From: Flavobacteriales bacterium CG18_big_fil_WC_8_21_14_2_50_32_9
GTDB taxonomy: Bacteria; Bacteroidota; Bacteroidia; Flavobacteriales_E; Vicingaceae
DNA length: 37,211 bases
Reading direction: 5' to 3'
Assembly: GCA_002770955.1 (NCBI GenBank)
Contig: PCUH01000074.1
Location: 4,233 to 41,443 of the forward strand
The position numbers and the translations under genes were made by a program. Each line of letters begins with the position of its first letter. The first letter of the stretch is position 1. The notes beneath the pieces are model-generated. The model saw only the letters and a list, made by a program, of their open reading frames with translations. It was not told the origin of the DNA and ran no database searches. Shown here piece by piece: positions 6,881 to 15,523 of the stretch.

Positions 6881-8902
6881 ATGATGAATTATTTTGATAG
6901 AGAATTAAGTTGGTTATCATTTAACTATAGAGTGCTTCAGGAGGCTATTAACCCCAAAGTTCCGTTGATAGAGCGATTACGTTTTTTGGCAATATATTCT
7001 TCTAATTTGGATGAATTTTATAGGGTTCGGGTAGCTTCCTATAAACATATTTTAAAATTACAAGAATTAGAAGGAATTACTAAAGATGAAAAAATTAAAA
7101 AATTATTAAAAAAGATATACAAAACAGTTAAAAAGCAACAAATAGAATTTGGTCAAATTTATAATAAAGAACTTATTCCACTATTGCAAAAGGAACACAT
7201 TTATATTATTAATGATGAGGACATAGAGGAATTGCAATACAATTATTTAAAGCTTTATTTTAGAAAAAATATAAAACCACACATTCAATTAATAACCTTA
7301 GATGCTATTCATCCCACTTTTTTGCAAGATAAAGGACTTTATCTTACGGTAAGTAATCTTGAAGAAAGTAATGTTATTTATCTATTAAATATTCCTACAG
7401 ACAAAACAGAGCGATTTATTAAACTTCCATCCACAGCCAATAATGAAATTATTATTCTACTTTCCGATGTAATTCGGATTTTTATAAAAGAAATTATACC
7501 TGAATTAAAACATCCCCAATGTTACTCTATTAAACTAAGTAGGGATGCTGAATTATATTTAGAAGAAGAAATTGCAGAAACAGTAGAAGGGAAAATTTTA
7601 AACAGCTTACATAAAAGAATAATAGGTGATCCAACTCGTTTTTTATATGATGAAACCATTCCAAAAGTGGTGTTAAAAATGGTGCGAAGAAAATTAAGAA
7701 TTAGAAAAGATGAGTTAGTACCAGGTGGTCGTCATCATAATTTTAATGATTTCTTTAAACTACCTATTGTGGGTAATCCAAGTTTATTTTACATGGATTT
7801 ACCTACCTTAAAGCACCATGAATTAGAAAAATATACCTCTGTTTATGATGTCTTAAATGAAAAAGATTTTGTGTTGCATTTCCCATATCAAAGTTATGAA
7901 TATGTGTTAAAATTTATCGAACAAGCATCAGTTAACCCCAACCTATTAGAAATTAACATTACCTTATATCGTGTTGCTAAAGAATCGAGAATTTGCAAAG
8001 CATTGATAGTTGCTGCCAAAAATGGTAAAAAGGTAACTGTTTTTAGCGAATTGAAAGCTCGATTTGACGAAGAGCTTAACATGAAATGGGCAAAAAGAAT
8101 GAAAGAAGCTGGAGTTTCCGTTATTTATAGCTTTGAAGCATTAAAAGTACATTCTAAAATATGTTTGGTAAAGCTTGAAGAAGGCAACAAAATAATCAAA
8201 TATGCTTATTTCGGAACGGGTAATTTTAATGAAGATACTGCTAAAATCTATTGCGACCATGCTTTGTTGACCTCAAACCTTAATTTGACAAAAGAATTGG
8301 ATAAAGTTTTTTCATTTTTAAAAGGAGAAGTAAAAAAACCAACTTTTAAGCATTTGTTGGTTGCCCCTTTTAACATGAGACAAAAATTTAAGCAACTCAT
8401 TGAAAATGAAATACAAAACGCCAAAAAAGGATTAAAAGCTAAGGTAACCATTAAAATGAACAGCCTGGAAGATAAAGATATGATTAATAAACTCTATGAA
8501 GCTAGTAATGCTGGAGTTAAGATAACTATTATTGTTAGAGGGATTTGCTGTTTGGTGCCAGGTGTTGAAGGTATGAGTAAGAACATTAAAGTAATTAGTA
8601 TTATTGATCGCTATTTAGAACACGGAAGGGTGTATCTTTTTCATAACAACGGAAATGAAAAACTTTTTTTAGCTTCGGCAGATTGGATGAAAAGAAATTT
8701 GAGCCATAGGGTAGAGGTAGGGTTTCCTATTGATAATCAAAAACTAAAAGCAGAGGTAAAAAAATTAATTTATCTTCAGCTCAAAGATAATGTGAAAGCA
8801 CGAGTATTAAACAAAACACAAAGCAATCCCTACAAAAAATCTTCTTCAATCATTGAAGTTAGAGCTCAATATGATTTTTATAATTACTTACAAAATAAAT
8901 AA
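6881..8902 (+). CDS. ppk1: Polyphosphate kinase 1
   Basis: PPK1 makes polyphosphate reversibly from the gamma-phosphate of ATP. The 673-residue protein shows the usual four parts: N-domain (FDRELSWLSFNYRVL, SSNLDEFYRVR), head domain, and two phospholipase-D-like catalytic domains. The histidine matching the autophosphorylated E. coli His435 is His424 in KVHSK. The second catalytic histidine (E. coli His592) is His581 in YLEHGR. The 157-residue spacing is the same in both. The start is ATG 6881, with a second ATG directly after. The downstream DUF1348 gene begins 3 bp after the stop, so they form one unit. Nearby there are two PAP2 phosphatases and a triplicated phosphoesterase family. Confidence 0.97.
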   Translation: MMNYFDRELSWLSFNYRVLQEAINPKVPLIERLRFLAIYSSNLDEFYRVRVASYKHILKLQELEGITKDEKIKKLLKKIYKTVKKQQIEFGQIYNKELIPLLQKEHIYIINDEDIEELQYNYLKLYFRKNIKPHIQLITLDAIHPTFLQDKGLYLTVSNLEESNVIYLLNIPTDKTERFIKLPSTANNEIIILLSDVIRIFIKEIIPELKHPQCYSIKLSRDAELYLEEEIAETVEGKILNSLHKRIIGDPTRFLYDETIPKVVLKMVRRKLRIRKDELVPGGRHHNFNDFFKLPIVGNPSLFYMDLPTLKHHELEKYTSVYDVLNEKDFVLHFPYQSYEYVLKFIEQASVNPNLLEINITLYRVAKESRICKALIVAAKNGKKVTVFSELKARFDEELNMKWAKRMKEAGVSVIYSFEALKVHSKICLVKLEEGNKIIKYAYFGTGNFNEDTAKIYCDHALLTSNLNLTKELDKVFSFLKGEVKKPTFKHLLVAPFNMRQKFKQLIENEIQNAKKGLKAKVTIKMNSLEDKDMINKLYEASNAGVKITIIVRGICCLVPGVEGMSKNIKVISIIDRYLEHGRVYLFHNNGNEKLFLASADWMKRNLSHRVEVGFPIDNQKLKAEVKKLIYLQLKDNVKARVLNKTQSNPYKKSSSIIEVRAQYDFYNYLQNK

Positions 8903-8905
8903 ATT

Positions 8906-9316
8906 ATGGAACAAAAACATCCTTTACCCCCTTTTACAGTAGAAACTGCCAAACAAAAAATTCAACTGGCAGAAGATGCATGGAACAGTAAAAACCCAGA
9001 AAAAGTGAGTTTAGCCTATACCTCTGACAGTGAATGGCGAAACAGAAATGAGTTTATTAATGGAAGAACCGAAATTATTGCTTTTCTCAAAAGAAAATGG
9101 GCAAAAGAACACGAATACAAACTAAAAAAAGAATATTGGGCACATACTGAAAATAGAATTGCTGTCCGATTTGAATATGAATTTCGAGATGAAAAAGGAC
9201 AATGGTGGCGAGCTTATGGTAACGAAAATTGGGAATTTGATGAAAATGGACTGATGAAAAAAAGATTCGCAAGTATTAACGATTTAGCCATTCAGGAAAT
9301 CGAAAGAAAACTTTAA
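8906..9316 (+). CDS. DUF1348 / NTF2-like protein
   Basis: A 136-residue cytoplasmic protein of the SnoaL/NTF2-like superfamily, DUF1348 type. Recognisable stretches are AEDAWNSKNPEKVSLAYT, SEWRNRNEFINGR, FLKRKWAKE and FDENGLMKKRFASIND. These folds form a cone-shaped pocket that binds or isomerises small molecules, but DUF1348 has no established reaction known to me. It is a little shorter than usual, ending soon after the IQEIER helix. It lies 3 bp behind ppk1 and is probably co-transcribed. Its stop codon overlaps the stop of the convergent LpxR-like gene: the two share TTAA at 9313-9316. Confidence 0.85.
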   Translation: MEQKHPLPPFTVETAKQKIQLAEDAWNSKNPEKVSLAYTSDSEWRNRNEFINGRTEIIAFLKRKWAKEHEYKLKKEYWAHTENRIAVRFEYEFRDEKGQWWRAYGNENWEFDENGLMKKRFASINDLAIQEIERKL

Positions 9317-10320
9317 ATTTTAAAAATTATTCCTAAACTACCGTAATAAAAATGTCGTCCTCGAGAAGTTTCTGCGGTAATTAAATGATGCCTAAAAAAG
9401 ACCGTAAATTTTTTTCTTGAATAATTTAAAGCTGCCGAAACATCCACATTTACTCGGTGTAATCCATCAGTATTCATGTTTGTATTTTCGCCAAACATCC
9501 TGCCTTGTATGGTCGCTTTGTAGCCCCAAGTTACTAAATGAGCTCCAAATTCTAAAAAATATTCGCTTTGGGGAGGAGTGTCCTCATAGGTTAAGTTAGT
9601 ATGATAAAAAACAGTATTGTCAATAGTATTAAATTTACCCAGCCTGCCCATTAAACCTTGTTTGAAAAAAGTAGCTTGTGTGCCTAAACTTGCACTTGAT
9701 TGTGAATGAATATCAAAATGACTCCACTTGATGATAGCAAAATTGACCCCAAACTCCAAATTTAGAGCTACTTCATTTTGTATTTGATTATCCCAATTCT
9801 CAAGTTTTGGATTATTAATTAACACATGAAAATTATCTTGCAATTTTTCGGCTCCAGATGCAGGACCTAAAACGCCTAAAGTTGTTTTTACATACCAAAT
9901 TGATTGACTACTTGCTGCAGTAATGGTGTTTTCTGCAAAAAGCCAACCCGCATAAGGTCGATCAAATGCTACAAAAACACCGTTTTCTTGTTTGTCTCTT
10001 GTTTGGTCAGAGGTGTATCCTTCAATGCCTGCGTGCCAATTTACAATTACTTTTTTCAAATTGTTTTTATGCTTCGCTGTAAATAAATATAATTTAGACT
10101 CCTCACGTATTATTTTTCTATAATCCAAATGCACTCCAAAAGAATAATACCTATCCGCTACTTTTCTTTTAAAAGTCAAAATATCATTGTCGTTTTGTAG
10201 TTGAAATTCCTCGTTGTAATCTTTTTTTTGGGCAAAAGAAGGGTTGACCAACGCCAAAAATAATAGTACTGATATTTTTAATAATTTATTCAAAATCAAA
10301 TTTTTGTAATATGAATCCAA
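9313..10320 (-). CDS. LpxR-like lipid A deacylase (DUF2219), outer membrane
   Basis: A 335-residue outer-membrane protein like LpxR, the Ca2+-dependent lipid A 3'-O-deacylase. After a signal peptide ending NPSFAQ come family motifs: QNDNDILTF (the Asn-Asp pair at the active site), DRYYSFG, FDRPYAGWL, and GPASGAEKLQDNFH, whose final His fits the catalytic His of LpxR. The remainder is barrel-like and ends in GIIFKI. The start is not ATG: TTG at 10320 is used here, but TTG at 10299, which overlaps the upstream TGA stop, gives a tidier signal peptide. The gene overlaps the YHS gene and is probably translated by coupling to it. It may remodel lipid A in an envelope-focused locus. Confidence 0.85.
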   Translation of the reverse strand: MDSYYKNLILNKLLKISVLLFLALVNPSFAQKKDYNEEFQLQNDNDILTFKRKVADRYYSFGVHLDYRKIIREESKLYLFTAKHKNNLKKVIVNWHAGIEGYTSDQTRDKQENGVFVAFDRPYAGWLFAENTITAASSQSIWYVKTTLGVLGPASGAEKLQDNFHVLINNPKLENWDNQIQNEVALNLEFGVNFAIIKWSHFDIHSQSSASLGTQATFFKQGLMGRLGKFNTIDNTVFYHTNLTYEDTPPQSEYFLEFGAHLVTWGYKATIQGRMFGENTNMNTDGLHRVNVDVSAALNYSRKKFTVFFRHHLITAETSRGRHFYYGSLGIIFKI

Positions 10321-10736
10321 TTCATATCTGCTTGTTTTTTTAACGCTTTAGTATCTCCGTTTTGCCAATTTTCTTTCCCTTTTTGTCGGTGAAAGAAATA
10401 CAATTTCCCTTCTCTAATTTCAAAAACTTCGGGGTTGGGACTAACTTTTTTACCCAAAGTTGCCATTGCATAAGAACAATGACCTCCATATTGCGGAATA
10501 TATTTTTCTGGCCCATGCTCAAAAGTTTTAAGGTTTTCCAAACTAACAAAAGCATACAGCTGATTTTGATATTTCAATGTAAATTTATTTTTATCTCCTT
10601 CCATTATCTGATTGTTGAAATAGGACACTAAATCATACCCGTTTAACACATAATCTTTTTTGATATAATTGTGGGAATTTTGTGTTTTTGCCACTAAACA
10701 AATAAGTAATAAAATTAATGTTATTTTAGTTTTCAT
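10296..10736 (-). CDS. YHS-domain secreted protein
   Basis: A 146-residue protein with a signal peptide (MKTKITLILLLICLVAKTQ) and a YHS-type domain: YVLNGYDLVSYF, FVSLENLKTFEHGPEKYIPQ and GGHCSYAMATLGKKV. Such small YHS domains occur in Bacteroidota as exported proteins and in metal-related contexts; a metal-binding role is plausible but not shown. The start is ATG 10736. A 142-bp repeat found twice in the window ends 5 bp upstream of the start, so that repeat carries or forms its 5' leader. The 3' end overlaps the LpxR-like gene by about 25 bp. Confidence 0.82.
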   Translation of the reverse strand: MKTKITLILLLICLVAKTQNSHNYIKKDYVLNGYDLVSYFNNQIMEGDKNKFTLKYQNQLYAFVSLENLKTFEHGPEKYIPQYGGHCSYAMATLGKKVSPNPEVFEIREGKLYFFHRQKGKENWQNGDTKALKKQADMNWIHITKI

Positions 10737-10740
10737 TTGT

Positions 10741-10882
10741 ATTTTTTATTATTCGTTCTTTTTTATTGTTAATTAATGTACTCATGAGCTCGCTTCGCTC
10801 GGTTGTTTTTTATATGTCATCCCGATACTCGGGATAAAATATTCATTGTTGTTGGTAAGCATTTTTGCTCATGGCTTATTTC
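10741..10882. repeat. 142-bp direct repeat, copy 1
   Basis: This stretch aligns without gaps to 22961-23102 (offset 12,220 bp). By eye, about 116 of the first 140 bases match. The outer parts are over 90% identical and the central 30 bases (about 10811-10840) are not. The centre of this copy holds a perfect hairpin ATCCCGA-TAC-TCGGGAT (10819-10835). Shared parts include CTCATGAG and CGCTTCGCTCGGTTG. It lies between the 3' end of a PAP2 gene and the start of the YHS gene, the same type of setting as copy 2. Confidence 0.85.
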
Positions 10883-10894
10883 ATGTTGTAACAA

Positions 10895-11782
10895 TTATAA
10901 TTTCCAATTAAAGGTTAGTCCTGTAGCATTTCCATATTGAAATGGCGAAACCGAAAGTTTTGAATCTTTGTCTTTCTTTTTGTGTAATTGTGGCACTAAC
11001 CATCCTACTGAAGCACCAACAGCATATCCAACTATAACATCGGTTGGAAAATGTTTCCCTGCATCTACTCTAAGGTAAGCCATTGTAGCTGGAATAGTAA
11101 AAGCAAATGCCCATATACCTATTTCTACTCCTTTTTTCATGTTGGGATGATAATCATGAATAACTTTTGCCATAAACACAGAAAAAGCAGCAGTTTGAGC
11201 GGTATGTCCCGAGAAAAAAGACAATCGAGCATTAGGAGCCGTTTTGGCATCCAAAGAAAATTCATCGCTATAAACAAAAGGTCTGGTTCGGTTAAAGATA
11301 AATTTAGAATTCATGGTTAGCCCTCCTGTAATAGTAAAAACTTCAAGAGCCATTAGTCCAAGCGGAGCAAAATCTTTACCAGTATGATGGTTAGTAAAAA
11401 AGAATAGTGGCAATGCCATTCCCGAATAAAGCAATACATCACTTAATTCTTTAGACTCTTCATTATCAGTATATATGGCAACTCTATCAAAACGATTTAT
11501 TTTTTCTGGGTCAAGTTGATTTATTTCTTCTACAGTAAAAGGTTCTTTCTCATTGGTGCTCCGTAAAATTAATCCAGTTGACAACAATCCTATACCTGTT
11601 GCCAAATAGGGCAATTCTTTCTTAAAAGATATGTTGTAAGGAGAATCATTAATATGTTTTCCATCCTTACAATAATTACAATCTTTATCAATAGAAATGG
11701 GGTGTTCATTATTCTGAGATTGTGCGTAAGATAAAAAAATTCCAGAAAAAGTAAATAATATTAAAAGTGATATTTTTCTCAT
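10895..11782 (-). CDS. PAP2-family phosphatase, exported
   Basis: A 295-residue type 2 phosphatidic acid phosphatase. It has a signal peptide (ending SYAQ), a Cys-containing linker and the three PAP2 signature motifs: K160-x6-R167-P168, S191-G-H193, and R238-x5-H244-x3-D248. His193 is the expected phosphohistidine and His244/Asp248 the relay pair. The substrate is probably a lipid phosphate or pyrophosphate on the periplasmic side. It starts 9 bp after the stop of the last large paralogue, so it is very probably the final gene of that operon. Its 3' end is followed by repeat copy 1. Confidence 0.92.
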   Translation of the reverse strand: MRKISLLILFTFSGIFLSYAQSQNNEHPISIDKDCNYCKDGKHINDSPYNISFKKELPYLATGIGLLSTGLILRSTNEKEPFTVEEINQLDPEKINRFDRVAIYTDNEESKELSDVLLYSGMALPLFFFTNHHTGKDFAPLGLMALEVFTITGGLTMNSKFIFNRTRPFVYSDEFSLDAKTAPNARLSFFSGHTAQTAAFSVFMAKVIHDYHPNMKKGVEIGIWAFAFTIPATMAYLRVDAGKHFPTDVIVGYAVGASVGWLVPQLHKKKDKDSKLSVSPFQYGNATGLTFNWKL

Positions 11783-11791
11783 ATTTTTTTA

Positions 11792-14700
11792 TTAAAAAAG
11801 GAAATTCATTTTTAAAATAAATAAATTTTCTTCAGATGAAACAGCATAAGAAGCATTGATAACTAACATATCAAACGGACTTAGCCAAACCCCTCCGCCA
11901 ACGCTATTATGCCATTTTGTTGAAGAATCATTGCTTGTCCACACTCTTCCTAAATCAAAAAATCCTAAAACGCCTAACTGACCAGGGAATAAATAGGTTT
12001 TAAAATTGGTAAGTTTAATACGTAAATCTTGGTTAAAAGTTAAACTACTTCTTCCTGAAAATCGGTCTCTTCTAAAACCTCTTAAATCGCCATTTCGATG
12101 ATTTCTATTTTGAGCCCCAATTGTTGCTGCTTGAAAAAACTCAAACTTATCAATTAAATGAACGCCTTTTACGTTAGAAGCAAATACAACATTTTTTCCA
12201 AAGGGTAAATACATCACAAATTGTGATTCTAACCTTCCAAAATTCATATTGGTATGTTCAGCTTCTACTTCCCAACTACCTCCTATATTAAAATTTATTC
12301 CTCGTGTAGGTATCACTTTATTATCGGTATTATTGAAAGAATATTGTATTCCTATTCCTATATAGTTTCTAGCTGTCAAACTATTGACATATTTTACAGC
12401 AAAATCACTTGTTATAAATCTGTTTTCAGATGCTTCTACATCAATATGTTGGTATTTTGGGCCAAACTGAATTTTATTAAATTTACCTACATCTTTTATT
12501 AAATTAGGTTGCAGTTTTATTTCATTAAACCGAACTAAATGAAAAGATTTATCTTCGCCATTTACTACTTTGGTTTCGTTACCTAAACCATAAAAATTAG
12601 TGGTGCTGTTGGGAGCGTTAATGGAGGCATCAATAGCTAGGTCTAGCTTTTTAATTACATCAACAAATTTGCTGTTGTATTCAATGTTAAAACTACTTGT
12701 CTTTAGGGCTCTATTGGCTACTAGTTTTTGGGTATAAGCATAAGGTTTTTTTCTAAAACCGTGCTTGGTTATAGCAGCCCCCCCTCCTAAAAACAAGCCG
12801 TCATCAATATTATATCCCACAAAAAGTTGAGGAATAAGCATGTCATACTTAAACTCTGTTCTATCATATTCATTAATCATTTTTTGGTGCGAAACCAAAT
12901 TTTTTAGTTCATTGTTTTTTTCACAAACTACAATATTTTGTTCTTTTTTAGTGTCATAATATTTTGTTTTTTTACGTAACCCTTTCACGTTAGAAACATC
13001 TGTAATTTCATCATTTCCGCTACCTCCAATTATTCTTATCAAAATACCTTTATTTACTTCTCCTTCTAAGGTAAATATATCTTTTCCGCCTAAGCCATAG
13101 ATTCTAATTTCTTTGGTTTCATTTCGGTTGAAATTTCGACTGTAGTACAAACTACCTTTTGCACCTTTTTTTAAATGATATACTTTCACAGAAGTAATGG
13201 TATCGTTTACTCTAATAATTTCAAATTTTTCATCTTTGTTGCTTCCTACCACGTTTACATTTTTGGCTAATACTTGATAATATCGTTCTGCAAATTCGTG
13301 TAATTTATCTCTTCTCGAAAGCAATTTGGCGGTAATTTCTTCTCCATCTAATTGATAAATGGTATCGGGCCATAGTTTTATGGCATTAATAATTACACTA
13401 TCGGTTAGATTTTGTTGCATTTCTTTAGCTAAATTAAGCCATTGTTGTTTGTCTAATCGAGTAAGAAATGAACGGTCAATGTAGCGTCCATTAAAATTCA
13501 TTCCACTAATATCACGAATGTCATAATCGAAATGTTGTAATTTACGCACCACCCATTTTCTTCCTGCTAATCTTGGAATAACTCCATCAAATTTCACAAA
13601 AGCTTGGTCTCTATCTCTTGGTATAGGAATGTAATATTTATTATTGTCTGCTAAATGGCTACAATGCTCGTGATTTTCTTTAGCACAAGTATATTCGGCC
13701 CATCGCCATTGGTCTTCATGCCTGTCCCAGTCACCAATTAACATATCAAATAAGCGGTTTCTTAATACTTCTTCTTCATCAACAACTTTATTATGATTGT
13801 CTAATACTTTATGAATCATTTTTTGTGAATTGATAGCATTGGTGGTGTAGCCAAAATTTTCGATTGAAGAAACATCTTTGGCTGCCCGTTGTTCAAACAA
13901 CATCAACTGATTAGCAAAATCTTCTTGAAACTCTAATAAGTGAGGGTCGTTAGGTATGGCAACTAATTTAGGATTGGTATGTAAAATACCCACAGCTTCT
14001 GCCATGGGAGGTATTACAAAAGCACTATAAGGATGAGCTGTTGATATTTGATCTTGAACCACTTCGGCAGCAGCTGTATTTTTTAGTTCATCGGGCAATG
14101 CATTGGATGGGTCTTTTTGTATGGAACGAAAAACATATTCATTTCCATTTCCAGCCTTTAATCGCAATGATTTAGTTTGCTGCCCTCCCCCTTTTTTTAT
14201 CGGAGTTAAACCTCCATAAATGGAATGAATATCTAAAACAGGAACTTCAACAGGAGTTTGCCAAGCTTTTCGGTAATGTTTGCCCAACAAGAACTTTTTT
14301 AGGAAACTTGCTTCATAATTTTCTCCTGCAACTAAGGTCATAGTTGTTGGAAATGAGTTGGAATCTGTAATATTTTTTTCTTCCTTAATTTCTTCAATGG
14401 GTTCTTCCACTAAAATTTTTTGTAAAATAAGTTGAGAGGTGTCTGAAGTTACTTTCCAAGCTTCCATAAGCACCGCTCCAGAGTTCATCACATAAAGTTT
14501 AAAAAATCCTTTTTCTTGAGCCGAAAAATCAGGAGCTTTTAGTTTTTTTACGGGCAATGTTTTACTTCCTGAACCGCTTACAATGTAGTGGTGATTTTGG
14601 TGGGTTGTTTTGTTGAAATATTGCAAATTATGTTCATGACCGGCTGCATAAATTAAATTGGGATGAAATTTAAAAACGTGCTTCAATTCGTTAATCATTT

Positions 14701-15523
14701 TTTGGTATTCAGCATGATTGATGTCTTGAATGTTGCCAATTTTTTTTCTGTAAAGCGGATAAATAGAACCAATAATTGGCAGCGGAACATATAAGTTTTT
14801 GTTAAGGTTGGTTAATGGAAAAATATGGTCGGAAAAAGTAGCATAACCGTTGTGTTCTCCTTTTGTGAAAATGGGATGATGACCAACAATAAGTACGGTT
14901 TTATCGGTATTTTCTTCTAAAATATCTTTGATTTCTGCAATAACATCTTCTTTGGTAACTTCATCACAGTCTCCTGTTTCTATGGGGCCTTTTTCGTATT
15001 GATGCAGCCACCATTGTGTATCTATGGCAATTACAACAAATTTTTTACTAATTTTAACTTTATATGGACCAGGGCAACCTTTTTTAGGAATTAATACATC
15101 TTTCACATCAAATTTATCTTGCAAGTATTTTTGTTGGTTATTGATATGGGTTAGTCCATTTCTATTTCCTTTATTCCAATCATGGTTACCAGGAATAAAA
15201 TAAATGGTTGATTTTAATGTTTTTAATCTATCAATTTGATAATCAATAATTGCTTTGGCTTGCAAGTAATTTTTACTGTTTTTGGATGGTAAACCGTTCG
15301 GGTAAATATTATCTCCTAAAAAGAAAATAGTACTTTTTTCTTCTACTTCTTTAGCTTGTTTAAGCAATTCATCAAAAACAAATTGTGTTTTTTCTTGTGG
15401 CTCTCCAGCATCTCCTACTAAAAAAATAACATGACTTATGGAATCGCTTTGCTGAGCAACAACACTTGTGCTAATAATAGAAATCCAAAAAGCTATTAAA
15501 ATATGTAAGTGGTTTCGATTCAT
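11792..15523 (-). CDS. Metallophosphoesterase / kinase-like / BamA-barrel fusion, paralogue A
   Basis: A 1243-residue surface protein, third in transcription order of three tandem paralogues. A signal peptide is followed by a phosphoesterase domain (about 30-360) with a complete purple-acid-phosphatase-type set: GDAG (37-40), GDNIY (70-74), GNHD (112-115), GHHP (214-217), GHEH (295-298). Cys150 and Cys186 are conserved in all three. Residues 430-720 look protein-kinase-like: Gly-rich GGGQQTKSL, FRSIQK, GDWDRHEDQW (597-606) and PRDRD (635-639). The Asn of the D-x-H-x-x-N motif is Gln605 here. A GGSGND turn (833-838) precedes a BamA-type barrel (about 890-1243) with LRGFRRDRFSG, GFFDLGRVW and a C-terminal Phe. 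Its ATG overlaps the stop of paralogue B (TAATG), implying coupled translation. Confidence 0.88.
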   Translation of the reverse strand: MNRNHLHILIAFWISIISTSVVAQQSDSISHVIFLVGDAGEPQEKTQFVFDELLKQAKEVEEKSTIFFLGDNIYPNGLPSKNSKNYLQAKAIIDYQIDRLKTLKSTIYFIPGNHDWNKGNRNGLTHINNQQKYLQDKFDVKDVLIPKKGCPGPYKVKISKKFVVIAIDTQWWLHQYEKGPIETGDCDEVTKEDVIAEIKDILEENTDKTVLIVGHHPIFTKGEHNGYATFSDHIFPLTNLNKNLYVPLPIIGSIYPLYRKKIGNIQDINHAEYQKMINELKHVFKFHPNLIYAAGHEHNLQYFNKTTHQNHHYIVSGSGSKTLPVKKLKAPDFSAQEKGFFKLYVMNSGAVLMEAWKVTSDTSQLILQKILVEEPIEEIKEEKNITDSNSFPTTMTLVAGENYEASFLKKFLLGKHYRKAWQTPVEVPVLDIHSIYGGLTPIKKGGGQQTKSLRLKAGNGNEYVFRSIQKDPSNALPDELKNTAAAEVVQDQISTAHPYSAFVIPPMAEAVGILHTNPKLVAIPNDPHLLEFQEDFANQLMLFEQRAAKDVSSIENFGYTTNAINSQKMIHKVLDNHNKVVDEEEVLRNRLFDMLIGDWDRHEDQWRWAEYTCAKENHEHCSHLADNNKYYIPIPRDRDQAFVKFDGVIPRLAGRKWVVRKLQHFDYDIRDISGMNFNGRYIDRSFLTRLDKQQWLNLAKEMQQNLTDSVIINAIKLWPDTIYQLDGEEITAKLLSRRDKLHEFAERYYQVLAKNVNVVGSNKDEKFEIIRVNDTITSVKVYHLKKGAKGSLYYSRNFNRNETKEIRIYGLGGKDIFTLEGEVNKGILIRIIGGSGNDEITDVSNVKGLRKKTKYYDTKKEQNIVVCEKNNELKNLVSHQKMINEYDRTEFKYDMLIPQLFVGYNIDDGLFLGGGAAITKHGFRKKPYAYTQKLVANRALKTSSFNIEYNSKFVDVIKKLDLAIDASINAPNSTTNFYGLGNETKVVNGEDKSFHLVRFNEIKLQPNLIKDVGKFNKIQFGPKYQHIDVEASENRFITSDFAVKYVNSLTARNYIGIGIQYSFNNTDNKVIPTRGINFNIGGSWEVEAEHTNMNFGRLESQFVMYLPFGKNVVFASNVKGVHLIDKFEFFQAATIGAQNRNHRNGDLRGFRRDRFSGRSSLTFNQDLRIKLTNFKTYLFPGQLGVLGFFDLGRVWTSNDSSTKWHNSVGGGVWLSPFDMLVINASYAVSSEENLFILKMNFLF

